From positions 2,976,001-3,040,000 of the forward strand of contig NZ_CP072036.1 in assembly GCF_018847375.1 (NCBI RefSeq): a stretch of 64,000 nt of DNA, in the 5' to 3' direction. A program made the position numbers and the translations under genes. Under the pieces are notes generated by a model. It searched no databases and was not told the DNA's origin. It saw only the letters and a program-made list of their open reading frames with translations. This stretch comes from Akkermansia massiliensis. Its GTDB lineage: Bacteria > Verrucomicrobiota > Verrucomicrobiia > Verrucomicrobiales > Akkermansiaceae. Positions 17,242 to 27,918 of this stretch are shown one piece after another. Positions within the stretch are counted from its first letter, which is position 1, and every line of letters starts with the position of its first letter.

Positions 17242-18999
17242 TTACATTCTGTCCGGAAGCTGGATGCCCAGCAGGCCCAGCCCGTGCTTGAGGGTGCGGG
17301 CCGTCAGCTCGCACAGGGCCAGGCGGGAGTGCCGCACAGCCCCTTCCGATTTCAGGACCGGGCACGCCTCATAGAAGGAGTGGAAGGCCCGGGCCAGGTC
17401 AAAGAGGTAGGCGGCCAGCACGTTCGGGCGGCAGTCGTCCAGAACCTGCGGCACCACTTCCCCGTACCGGGCCAGGAGCCGCGCCAGATGCATTTCCGCA
17501 TCTTCTGAAAGCTGAATGGGGGCGGACCAGTCCAGCGGGCTGCCGTCCAGCTTGCGGAAGATGGAACGGACGCGCACATAGGAGTTCTGGAGGTACGGGG
17601 CCGTGTCCCCCTGGAGGGCCAGCATTTTGTCCCAGTTGAAGACGTAATCCGTCATTCGGTTCTGGGAGAGCTCCGCAAATTTTACGGCTCCTATGCCCAC
17701 GACTTCCGCCACGCGCTTTTTTTCCTCCTCCGGCATGTCCGGGCTCTTTTCCTCCACCACGCGGGCGGCGCGTTCAATGGCTTCATCCAGCACGTCCTGG
17801 AGGGAGACGGTATCCCCGGAGCGGGTTTTAAAAGGCTTGCGGTCGTCCCCCAGGATGGAGCCGAAGGCGATGTGGCGGTAGTCCCCGTCCATGCCGCGGC
17901 GGCGCTGCGTGGAGAAAATCTGCCGGAAATGCAGGGCCTGGGGGGCGCCCACCACGTACCAGATGGAATCCGCCCCCCACGTCCTGATGCGGTGGTCCAG
18001 CGTCGCGAGGTCCGTGGTGGCGTACAGGAAGCCGCCGTCCGCCTTGCGGATGATGCAGGGGTTGGCGCGCCATTCCCCCTTGTCCTGCACCAGGAAGGGG
18101 TCTTCATTGGGCGGCACGGAGCCGTCGGAAAACACGCAGATGGCGCCGTCGCTCTCACGGGCCATTCCGGCGGCGATCATGCCGTCCACCAGCGGGGCCA
18201 GGGCGTCATTGTAAAAGCTTTCCCCCAGCCAGTAGTCAAAGTGGATGTCAAGCTGGCCGTAGATTTTGGAAAGGCCGGATTTGGAGACTTCCACGCAGCG
18301 CTTCCAGATCGCCAGGTTTTCCCCGTCCCCGGCCTGGAGCTTCACCAGCTCCGCCTTGCAGGTGTCCAGCAGTTCCGGCTTTTCCTTGCACATCAGGTTC
18401 ACGTCCTTGTACACCCGCAGCAGTTCGTCAATGGGGTTGGCGGCCAGGGCCTGCTCGTCCAGAATGTTCTTCCAGCCCCACAGGATCATGCCGAACTGGG
18501 TGCCCCAGTCCCCGATGTGGTTGTCCGTAATCACGTTGTGCCCCACAAAGCGGGCCACGCGGGAGAGGGCGTCACCGATGATGGTGGAGCGGATATGGCC
18601 CACATGCATGGGCTTGGCGACGTTGGGCGCGGAGAAGTCAATGACGATGGTTTTGGGGTCCTGCACCTTCTCCACCCCCAGACGGTCGTCCGCCAGCATG
18701 GCCAGCAGGCGCGCGGCGTAAAATTCCGGCTTGATGCGGAAGTTGATGAAGCCGGGCCCGGCGATTTCCAGGGAGCAGACGCCGTCCTGCCCCATCCGGT
18801 CCACCACCTGCTGGGCCAGAGCGCGGGGATTCGTGCGGCACCGCTTGGCAAGCACCATGGCGGCGTTGCTCTGATAGTCCCCGAACCGCAAATCCGCGGA
18901 CGGCGTCACACTGGCGCAAAAATCAGCGGGAAGCTCCTCCCCCAACACCGCTTTCAATGCGGCGGACAACTTTTCTTCAAGAATTCCGGGTATGGTCAT
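17242..18999 (-). CDS. argS: Arginyl-tRNA synthetase
   Basis: This class I synthetase charges tRNA-Arg. The start at 18999 (MTIPGILEEKL) gives 585 residues, normal for ArgRS. Visible features in order: the N-terminal Add1 domain (ELPADFCASVTPSADLRFGDYQSNAAM), the HIGH-box variant HVGH in NVAKPMHVGHIRSTIIGDAL, FDYWLGESFYND, the KMSKS-region substitute KTRSGDTVSLQDVL, the GADSIWYVVG region, and the DALR anticodon-binding domain (YVRVRSIFRK...HSFYEACPVL...ARTLKHGLGLLGI) ending ERM-like in QLPDRM. Confidence 0.97.
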   Translation of the reverse strand: MTIPGILEEKLSAALKAVLGEELPADFCASVTPSADLRFGDYQSNAAMVLAKRCRTNPRALAQQVVDRMGQDGVCSLEIAGPGFINFRIKPEFYAARLLAMLADDRLGVEKVQDPKTIVIDFSAPNVAKPMHVGHIRSTIIGDALSRVARFVGHNVITDNHIGDWGTQFGMILWGWKNILDEQALAANPIDELLRVYKDVNLMCKEKPELLDTCKAELVKLQAGDGENLAIWKRCVEVSKSGLSKIYGQLDIHFDYWLGESFYNDALAPLVDGMIAAGMARESDGAICVFSDGSVPPNEDPFLVQDKGEWRANPCIIRKADGGFLYATTDLATLDHRIRTWGADSIWYVVGAPQALHFRQIFSTQRRRGMDGDYRHIAFGSILGDDRKPFKTRSGDTVSLQDVLDEAIERAARVVEEKSPDMPEEEKKRVAEVVGIGAVKFAELSQNRMTDYVFNWDKMLALQGDTAPYLQNSYVRVRSIFRKLDGSPLDWSAPIQLSEDAEMHLARLLARYGEVVPQVLDDCRPNVLAAYLFDLARAFHSFYEACPVLKSEGAVRHSRLALCELTARTLKHGLGLLGIQLPDRM

Positions 19000-19138
19000 G
19001 TCTGCCCAGATGAACGGACATTCCAACGCCGTAGTCAAGGCGCAACTGTCATGAAGACATATCTTTTGACCCGCAACCCAGCCCGGAAATTGCCCGGGAG
19101 GACCATTGGGACGAATGAGACCGGTGAGACAATTGCTT

Positions 19139-19698
19139 TTACGAGCTTCCCGACTTTCTCCTCTGCTTCCGCAGCCGGGTCATTCTCTCCCTTAAGCCTC
19201 CCTTCTGCAAAAACCGTTCTTCCAGTACATTCATTTGTTTTTTCAAGAGAAAAGCGGCCTGATGAATCAGACAAACCGCCATATTCGCGAACACTTCATC
19301 GTTTCTGGAATGAGCCAGATTTAAAAACCATTCCGAATGGTCATGCCGCAGGGAGGCCTTCCGCATAAACAGAGATTCGGGAGAATCCTTATCCCATAGC
19401 CTCAACCCGCGCGTACGCAAATAATCTTCATAGTCCAGCAGAAGCTCTTCCAAGCTGGCCCGGGCTACATTGGTCAGCTTGATTTCCGTTTCACGGGAAG
19501 TAACGGAAGCCATGCTCCCCTCCGCAATATTCTGCTTGCCGGAACGCGCCGCCTGCACCATCTGGTCAGTAGTACGCGCATCACGACTCAAGTAGCGTCG
19601 CAGAAAGCTACCGTCAAATCGTAAATGATTTGGGCCTTGCGGAATGAAAGAAGCCGTCTGTAGCCGCCTCCCTTAGGCAGTAAACGCCCGTCATCCAT
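19139..19698 (-). pseudogene. Four-helix-bundle protein, broken by a 1-base deletion
   Basis: The gene reads from an ATG at 19698 (MDDGRLLPKGGGYRR, preceded by GGGAGGACAG) through FRKAQIIYDLTVAFCD and then hits a TGA at 19588-19590. In the -1 frame the protein continues RYLSRDARTTDQMVQAARSG, then KQNIAEG and the rest of the family down to 19139. Restoring one C between 19596 and 19597 joins 'FCD' and 'RYLSRD' exactly as in intact members, which are common in Bacteroidetes and related bacteria. The 3' frame (150 codons) can only start at TTG and lacks the first helix. The intact family is a small cytoplasmic helical bundle of unknown role. A sequencing error is the alternative. Confidence 0.75.
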
Positions 19699-19874
19699 CT
19701 GTCCTCCCTTCCCTCTCCGTCCCAAAGGACCCAGCCGTCCCCATCGTCCCATTCACGCACTTCATCGTTTTATGGTACGATGAAAAAAAGGGAGACTCAA
19801 TTTTTTCTCCCCGTCCCTCCCCGCGAACCGGGCGGCCAGCGCCCGAATCCGCCTTTTCCGTCAGCAGGCCTTTT
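19699..19874. other. Upstream spacer of the broken four-helix gene
   Basis: No reading frame of note apart from the inverted repeat. The wider interval 19699-20192 otherwise holds only a 47-codon frame at 19875-20018 and a hairpin at 20103-20122. Confidence 0.4.
19761..19784. promoter_or_regulatory. 7-bp inverted repeat upstream of the four-helix gene
   Basis: TTCATCG and CGATGAA flank a 10-base centre, 63 bp upstream of the four-helix start. There is no T-run on the correct side for a terminator. It may be an operator; support is weak. Confidence 0.2.
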
Positions 19875-20018
19875 CTAGAAGGACCGCATTCTGGAAGCCT
19901 TCAGCCATGCTTCCAGTTTCCTGGAGGCCTTTACCTCTTTTTCCCGTTTCTTTTCCGGCACGGACTTTCCGGAGAAAGCCTTCGCCAGAACCAATGCCAG
20001 TTTTCTTTTCATTTTCAT
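19875..20018 (-). CDS. Possible small basic protein, 47 residues
   Basis: An ATG at 20018 opens MKMKRKLALVLAKAF and runs to a TAG at 19875-19877. The product is strongly basic (Lys/Arg-rich) with a charged middle (VPEKKREKEVK) and a second amphipathic stretch (ASRKLEAWLKASRM). No strong Shine-Dalgarno is visible upstream. No family is recognised. Codon use is like that of neighbouring genes (G/C-ending in most positions), which is the main argument that it is real. Confidence 0.35.
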   Translation of the reverse strand: MKMKRKLALVLAKAFSGKSVPEKKREKEVKASRKLEAWLKASRMRSF

Positions 20019-20102
20019 TCTATTTTTCTATAGGGTTTGCTCCACCGGGAGCGGAGGAATTCAGGAAGAATCCCTGCCGTATCCCTTCGGGGAACGCCGC
20101 CT

Positions 20103-20122
20103 ACTTACTGTATGCAGTAAGT
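20103..20122. promoter_or_regulatory. Perfect 8-bp inverted repeat
   Basis: ACTTACTG and CAGTAAGT flank TATG. It lies between the lipoprotein stop and the small basic frame, both on the minus strand, so it may be an operator of the small frame or a weak transcript end. Confidence 0.3.
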
Positions 20123-20192
20123 TTAGTCCATTAGAAAAAAAACGATTCCTTGTCATACTTGATACAATAAGGAAGAGAAAGCCCGCAGGCCG

Positions 20193-20717
20193 TTAATCAA
20201 GAGACTTTTCCAGCAGGTCCGCATCCTTGGCCGCAGACGGATCAAAGGGCCTGCCTATTTTTTTCATCTCCGTTTCCACCCGCCGGTGTGACGATTCGCC
20301 CTCCATCATGACGTCCAGGGAGCGTTTCAGGGAGGCCAGATTGGAGGTGTACAGCTTCTGCCGCGCCGCCGTGCGGGAGGCCAGCACGCCACGCCGATCA
20401 AACAGGGCCAGCACCGTATAAACGTCCCCGTTTTTCCCTCCGGCAATCAGGCCGACGCCAAAGAGGGGAATATTGCCCAGGAAGTCGTTTTTAGCCTTGC
20501 GGTAGCGGTAGGTCCACAAGACGCCGTTTTTCATGGTCACCACGTCGGAGGGCTGGCCCAGCGCGTCGTAAACGTCCGCCTTGGAGGATTTTCCCGGCGC
20601 CAGCCTGCCGTATACTTCCGGGGACGCCACGGATTTGTTGCCGTATGTGACGGAACAGGCGGCCAGCGCCAGACAAAGGGCGGCCATGGAGGCAAACAGG
20701 ACGTAACGCATCTGCAT
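20193..20717 (-). CDS. BamE/SmpA-OmlA-like lipoprotein
   Basis: The product has 174 residues. The signal peptide ends in a lipobox (LALAAC, Cys21). Residues ~36-80 match the SmpA/OmlA pattern: YGRLAPGKSSKADVYDALGQ, then PSDVV and VLWTYRY, where 'L..G.s...V...lG.P' is the conserved core. The C-terminal ~80 residues are charged and helical. BamE is the small lipoprotein of the outer-membrane beta-barrel assembly machine, but this domain also occurs in many other lipoproteins, so BamE itself is not claimed. Methionine codons at 20717 and 20711 are both possible starts. Confidence 0.75.
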   Translation of the reverse strand: MQMRYVLFASMAALCLALAACSVTYGNKSVASPEVYGRLAPGKSSKADVYDALGQPSDVVTMKNGVLWTYRYRKAKNDFLGNIPLFGVGLIAGGKNGDVYTVLALFDRRGVLASRTAARQKLYTSNLASLKRSLDVMMEGESSHRRVETEMKKIGRPFDPSAAKDADLLEKSLD

Positions 20718-20811
20718 GGCGAAAAGGTACGTTGCCGGGGCTTCAAGTCAATCCCGCAGCCCACCATTCCCCGCACGCGCCGGAAATATCCGGACCGGGG
20801 GTAAGCGCTCT

Positions 20812-21675
20812 TCAGGCCTTCCCTTTTCCGCCAAAGTCATATTTCTCCGTTTTCCAGAGGAACATGCGGCGGTAGAGGTGGTATTCCGTCACGCAGAGGA
20901 TGGGCATGCCGATGGTTCCGATGAAGGGCAGAAGGCGGAAGAGGTGGCGGCACAGGTAGAGCACCACCATCAGGAAGCTTTCCCTGAATACGGTCATGTA
21001 CAGGGAGTACGGGTTGACGAGCGTTCTCTTGTACAGGGAGGAGGCCAGCAGAGGGCCGAGAATGGGGATGATGCCCAGCACCACCACGGCCGCAAAGGTC
21101 CACCCCCTGCGCCGGGCAATGTAATCATCATAACGGTCCACGGATTGCTCCCCCTGGAGCACCGCTTTTCCGCAGGCAGGGCAGTTCTGTTCCAGCGTAG
21201 GTTCATGGAGCGGCTGCCCGCAGTAAAAACACCGCCGGTAGCTGCGAAGCACTTCCTCATGCCTTTTCCATCCGGTGGACGGAATGACGGTGCGCAGCCT
21301 GGAATAACCGATCCAGTTCAGGGCGCGGGGTTTGGGATTGGGCGTGCCGCACTTGGGGCAGTGCAGGCCGCACGGGTACATCATGGTGCCGCATTTGGAG
21401 CAGAAAATGCGGTGGTCGTATTCCCGGCGGCGGCAAAAAAGGTAGTAGGCTCCCAGGGCCAGGCCGCCCAGCAGCCCCAGGGCGATCACCACCCACGGGT
21501 ACAGCAGGCAGTAGGCCACCAGGTATTCCGTCCAGGAATGGTCGGAGTGATGAATGAAGGATTCCGGACTGATGGGGTTCTGCGCCACATCCGGAAGCTG
21601 GCTTACGTATTTTTCCCCCATGTCCCTGAGCGGCCCGGCAGGGAGCCATTGTTGTATGGGAATGGGTTCTTTCAT
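20812..21675 (-). CDS. Membrane protein with double zinc ribbons
   Basis: The product has 287 residues. One hydrophobic segment lies at ~55-80 (YPWVVIALGLLGGLALGAYY). Two zinc-ribbon blocks follow: CSKCG..MYPCGLHCPKCG (~92-110) and CFYCG...NCPACG (~145-170), each with paired CxxC knuckles. Two or three further hydrophobic segments follow at ~190-265 (AAVVVLGIIPILGPLLASSL and FLMVVLYLCRHLFRLLPFIG). The ribbons would face the cytoplasm. No family with known function is recognised; similar zinc-ribbon membrane proteins are annotated as hypothetical. Confidence 0.75.
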   Translation of the reverse strand: MKEPIPIQQWLPAGPLRDMGEKYVSQLPDVAQNPISPESFIHHSDHSWTEYLVAYCLLYPWVVIALGLLGGLALGAYYLFCRRREYDHRIFCSKCGTMMYPCGLHCPKCGTPNPKPRALNWIGYSRLRTVIPSTGWKRHEEVLRSYRRCFYCGQPLHEPTLEQNCPACGKAVLQGEQSVDRYDDYIARRRGWTFAAVVVLGIIPILGPLLASSLYKRTLVNPYSLYMTVFRESFLMVVLYLCRHLFRLLPFIGTIGMPILCVTEYHLYRRMFLWKTEKYDFGGKGKA

Positions 21676-21866
21676 GGTCTGGCGCGCATGCGGGGTACAC
21701 CATACAGACAGGTTTTACCCCGGTTTCCGTTAAAAAAGCCTGTGCCATCCAGCATAAAACGCCCCCGCCGGAATAGGGAGGGGAAAGTAGGCCATGCCCG
21801 CAAATTCCACCGGAAACCGGGAAGAGGCCCTTTTCATCCGGCCTTTTTCCGTGTAGTATTTCCGCC

Positions 21867-22367
21867 ATGCCTACACTCCGCCAAGCCACCAAAGACGACA
21901 TCATGCTTATTCATGAACTGGCCGGGCAGGCTTTCCCCGCCACCTACCGGGACCTCCTTTCCCCGGAGCAGATGGAGTTCATGATGGACTGGATGTATTC
22001 CCCCGCCAACCTGAAGCAGCAGATGGAGGAGGGGCACGTGTATTTCATCGCCTCCCATGACGGGGAGCACTGCGGCTACCTGTCCGTCCAGCCGGAGGGC
22101 CCCGGCGTTTTCCACTTGCAGAAGATTTATGTTCTGCCCGGTTTCCAGGGCCTGCACATCGGCAGCTACCTGTTCCGCCAGGCCGTCAGCTACATCAGGA
22201 GCATTCATCCGGAACCGTGCCTGATGCGCCTGAACGTCAACCGCTACAACACCCGCGCGGTGGAGTTTTACCAGCGCATGGGCATGCGGGAACTGGAACG
22301 CGGGGATTTCCACATAGGCCACGGCTATTACATGACGGATTACATCATGGGGCTGGATATTGCCTGA
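21867..22367 (+). CDS. GNAT family N-acetyltransferase
   Basis: The product is a 166-residue, single-domain acetyltransferase. The N-terminus (TLRQATKDDIMLIHELAGQAF) is the first beta-alpha unit. The acetyl-CoA P-loop is QKIYVLPGFQGLHIGSYLF (pattern Q-G-x-x-I-G), and motif B follows with LNVNRYNTRAVEFYQRMGM, the 'N..A..fY...GF' signature. Enzymes of this type acetylate amines on proteins, small molecules or drugs. It reads divergently from the zinc-ribbon gene. The substrate is unknown. Confidence 0.88.
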   Translation: MPTLRQATKDDIMLIHELAGQAFPATYRDLLSPEQMEFMMDWMYSPANLKQQMEEGHVYFIASHDGEHCGYLSVQPEGPGVFHLQKIYVLPGFQGLHIGSYLFRQAVSYIRSIHPEPCLMRLNVNRYNTRAVEFYQRMGMRELERGDFHIGHGYYMTDYIMGLDIA

Positions 22368-22463
22368 GACGCTTTCCCCACAGGAACGGGCAGCCGGGGA
22401 GCCCGGCGCGGGGAGCGGGCTTCCTTCTTGACACTCAATGAGGGATTCTGCATCATCCATCCT

Positions 22464-23477
22464 ATGAAAACCTTTACTGCCCTTCTTCTGTCCGGGAGCA
22501 TCGCCGCCATGACGGCCCCGGCTTTCATCCATGCGGCGGATAATGGCGCCGGAGCCAAAGTCACCTACCCTTCCTTTGACGACAGCAGCCACCTCCACGG
22601 ACCAAAAATCAAGGCTTCCGACCTGAAGGGGAAGGTGGTGTTTTTTGAGTACTGGGGCATCAACTGCCCGCCCTGCATCGCCAGCATGCCGCATTTGCAG
22701 GAATTGCAGGATAAGTTCCAGTCCAAGGGCTTTACCGTGGTAGGCAGCCACCGCCAGGGGCCGAGCCCCAGGATCAAGCAGTTCCTGGAGGAAAAGAAGA
22801 TTACCTTCCCCGTTTACCAGGGGCTGGATATTCCGGCGGCCTCCTGCCCGGGCGGCCTGCCGCATGCCGTACTGATCGGCGCCAACGGCAAAGTAGTGGC
22901 CAAGGGGCACCCCACCCAGCTTTACGACCTGGTGAAGAAGGAGGTGATGAAGGCGGAACGCGGCCTTCCCATCCTGGAAGGCGTGGAGCTGGACAAGTAC
23001 AAGTCCCTGGCCAAGACGGTCGTTTCCAACGGCAGCAACATCGAGTCCAAGATCACTCCCCTGCGGAAGAAAACGGACGACGAGGAGGCGCAGGCCGTGT
23101 GCGGCGCTTTTGACGAATGGCTGGGAGACGCCAAGGACATGGTGCAGGCCCAGATCCAGTCCAACCCGCTGGAAGCGGTGACGGCCATCACGCGCCTGAA
23201 GACGGCGGTGCCCTCCGTCAAGGAGTTTGACGAACCGCTGGCGGCTCTGAAAGCCAACAAGGACCTGCCGAAACTGGCCGACCTCAACAAGAAGATTTCC
23301 GCCCTGGAACAGCGGAAGGCGAAAGGCCGCAAGGTTTCGGAATCCGACCTTAAGTCCCTGGCGCAGGCCGTGGACAAATTCGCGGAGTCTGACAATGAAG
23401 CCACGCAGACCGTGGCGGACAACCTGAAAAGAAGCCTGTCTTCCCTGGCCGTGCAGGAGTCTCCGGAAGATAAATAA
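22464..23477 (+). CDS. Exported TlpA/ResA-like thioredoxin with long helical C-terminus
   Basis: The product has 337 residues. The start at 22464 (MKTFTALLLSGSIAAMTAPAF) gives a signal peptide, and a frame-start 36 bases upstream adds nothing. The thioredoxin fold (~35-165) has the redox site GINCPPC (~67-72), with FFEYWG before it and a cis-Pro region near CPGGLPHAVLIG. In the periplasm such proteins reduce or form disulfides, for example in cytochrome c maturation. The C-terminal ~170 residues are mostly charged helix (PKLADLNKKISALEQRKAKG), absent from ordinary TlpA proteins of ~180 residues. Ends in its own terminator. Confidence 0.85.
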   Translation: MKTFTALLLSGSIAAMTAPAFIHAADNGAGAKVTYPSFDDSSHLHGPKIKASDLKGKVVFFEYWGINCPPCIASMPHLQELQDKFQSKGFTVVGSHRQGPSPRIKQFLEEKKITFPVYQGLDIPAASCPGGLPHAVLIGANGKVVAKGHPTQLYDLVKKEVMKAERGLPILEGVELDKYKSLAKTVVSNGSNIESKITPLRKKTDDEEAQAVCGAFDEWLGDAKDMVQAQIQSNPLEAVTAITRLKTAVPSVKEFDEPLAALKANKDLPKLADLNKKISALEQRKAKGRKVSESDLKSLAQAVDKFAESDNEATQTVADNLKRSLSSLAVQESPEDK

Positions 23478-23510
23478 GCCTTTCAGCCGAACGGCATTTC
23501 ATCCGGCACT

Positions 23511-23541
23511 AACAGGCGTTTACGGACGCCTGTTTCTTTTT
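23511..23541 (+). terminator. Terminator of the TlpA-like gene
   Basis: AACAGGCGT (23511-23519) and ACGCCTGTT (23526-23534) form a 9-bp stem, followed by TCTTTTTT. It overlaps the stop region of the convergent tfoX-like gene. Confidence 0.85.
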
Positions 23542-23879
23542 TCTCCGGAAGCTTTTTTCTTCTTCCCGGATAAGACATCCGGAGCGGAGAGGACGGAACA
23601 CGTTTCACGGACAAAGGAGGAAAGAGCCCGGTCATCATCCAGCTCCGTCATCAGGAAATGCGGCCTGGCGCCGGGATAGGGGCTGCCCTGCTCCTGCTGC
23701 GGGAGCAGCTTCAGGCCCGGCTCCGTGATTTTGACAAATAATTGGTTGTCACATACCAGGCCGAAAAACTTCCGGTCACAGTACAGGCCGTATTCCCCGA
23801 ACATTTTTTTGAAGGAAATATCCCCGGCATGCCGGAGCTGGAAACATATATATTCTACTACATCCGGAGAAGAGGCCAT
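23520..23879 (-). CDS. TfoX N-terminal domain protein
   Basis: The product is 119 residues from the ATG at 23879 (MASSPDVVEYICFQL); the longer frame adds 14 unlikely residues. The pattern 'F.KMFGEYGLYCDRKFFGLVCDNQLFVKIT' is the TfoX_N core, with PYPGARPHFLM and the closing 'D...L..f...t..vl' helix. The C-terminus is a Lys-rich tail. TfoX/Sxy proteins activate competence genes in gamma-proteobacteria; stand-alone TfoX_N proteins elsewhere have no established role. Convergent with the TlpA-like gene, the ends meeting at a terminator. Confidence 0.85.
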   Translation of the reverse strand: MASSPDVVEYICFQLRHAGDISFKKMFGEYGLYCDRKFFGLVCDNQLFVKITEPGLKLLPQQEQGSPYPGARPHFLMTELDDDRALSSFVRETCSVLSAPDVLSGKKKKASGEKRNRRP

Positions 23880-24072
23880 ACCCCATGCTCTCACACCGGT
23901 CCCGCCCACGGCAAGCAGCAAACGCCTGCCTGCGGACTGCCGGGCTGGAAATCCGCGTCTCCCGGAGCCGGAACCCTGCGCCTTTTTCCGGGGCGGGCGG
24001 AGAGGCGGCTTTTACCCGTTCACGCACCTTTTCCACCGCTCGCCGGAAATCCGGCGGCGGTTCTAATAAACA

Positions 24073-24101
24073 TTGACACTGACGGCTAAAAACGCCATTA
24101 A
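24073..24101 (+). promoter_or_regulatory. Candidate promoter of the cobalamin operon
   Basis: TTGACA at 24073-24078, then a 17-bp spacer, then CATTAA at 24096-24101 as a poor -10. The riboswitch begins directly downstream. Confidence 0.45.
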
Positions 24102-24275
24102 ACACGCCGAAGCAACGGGGAATTCCGTGAGAACCGGAAACAGTCGCGCTGCGGTATCGGGTTACAAACCCTCAGGGAACGTTTTTCACCAGGCGTTCTA
24201 TCAGCCAGTCCTCCCATTCCGGAGGGTGAAGGCGAGGGGGAGGTTGGAGACCCGGAGTCCGAATATCCTTGCTTT
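24102..24275 (+). ncRNA. Cobalamin riboswitch
   Basis: The core reads ACGGGGAATTCCGTGAGAAC then CGGAAACAGTCGCGCTGCGG, close to the B12-box-containing core of cobalamin riboswitches (GGGAA-x-CCGGTGAAAATCCGG-xx-C-x-GTCCCGC-x-AC-x-GT). Near 24242-24263 comes GGTTGGAGACCCGGAGTCC, the usual GGAGACC-type segment closing the element. Pairs of CCTCCC and GGGGGAGG in between can form the variable stems. It lies 24-200 bases ahead of cbiK, so B12 would repress the operon. Exact ends are estimates. Confidence 0.8.
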
Positions 24276-24298
24276 GGTTCACCATACCTTATCAACGC

Positions 24299-27211
<2,913 letters not shown>

Positions 27212-27217
27212 CGCCTC

Positions 27218-27880
27218 ATGACCGCCGCACCTGAAATACGCTGGGACATGTCCCCCGCCGCCATTGAGGTGGAAAGCTTCGCCACCATTGAACGGGAGTT
27301 CCAGGGCTGGGAAGAACTGCCGCCGGCCGAATGGAAGGTCATGCGCAGGCTTATCCACACCACGGCGGACCTTTCCATTGCCGCGGGGCTGGCTTTCCGC
27401 CATGACCCCATACCCTCCGCCCTGGCGGCCCTCCGCAACCACTGCCCCATTTTCTGTGATTCCAACATGATCCGGGCCGGGCTTTCCGTGGAACGCCTGC
27501 GGCGCGCCCACCCCGGTTACAGCAAGGAGGATATCCATTGCTACATTGCTGATGCGGACATCGCCGCGCAGGCCAAAGCCACCGGGAGGACGCGCGCCAT
27601 CTGCGCCGCGGAAAAGGCGCGCCCCATCCTGGACGGGGCCATCGTCCTCATCGGGAACGCCCCCCTTTCCCTGGCCCGCATCTCCCGGTATGTGCTGGAA
27701 GAGGGCATCAGGCCCGCCCTGATCGTCGGCATGCCTGTGGGCTTCGTCAACGTGGTGGAATCCAAATTGCTGACGGGGACCTGCCCCGCGCCCCAGATTG
27801 TTCTGGACGGGCGGCGCGGCGGAAGCGCCCTGGCCGTCACTACCCTGCACGCCATTCTGGAGAACCTGCCTGCCGCCTGA
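27218..27880 (+). CDS. cbiC: Cobalt-precorrin-8 methylmutase (CbiC/CobH)
   Basis: The product has 220 residues. CbiC moves the C11 methyl to C12, giving cobyrinate. The catalytic His is in MRRLIHTTADLSIA (~42-55), within the family's 'vRxiHatgD' motif. Other conserved segments are CDSNMIRAGL, TRAICAAEK, ILDGAIVLIGNAP and IVGMPVGFVNVVESK, the last containing the substrate-binding GMPVGFV loop. It lies between the membrane protein and cbiD on the same strand. Confidence 0.95.
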   Translation: MTAAPEIRWDMSPAAIEVESFATIEREFQGWEELPPAEWKVMRRLIHTTADLSIAAGLAFRHDPIPSALAALRNHCPIFCDSNMIRAGLSVERLRRAHPGYSKEDIHCYIADADIAAQAKATGRTRAICAAEKARPILDGAIVLIGNAPLSLARISRYVLEEGIRPALIVGMPVGFVNVVESKLLTGTCPAPQIVLDGRRGGSALAVTTLHAILENLPAA

Positions 27881-27918
27881 TTTTTCCGCATTCCTCCCCA
27901 TCCGCCGTATTCCGTCCC

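Noticed and set aside
19907..20134. Plus-strand frame of 75 codons
   Set aside because: Phe/Pro/Ser-rich with no ribosome site, and antisense to the basic small frame.
20103..20180. Sigma-70 promoter (TTGTCA ... TACAAT) near 20151
   Set aside because: The spacing between boxes is only about 7 bp, far too short.
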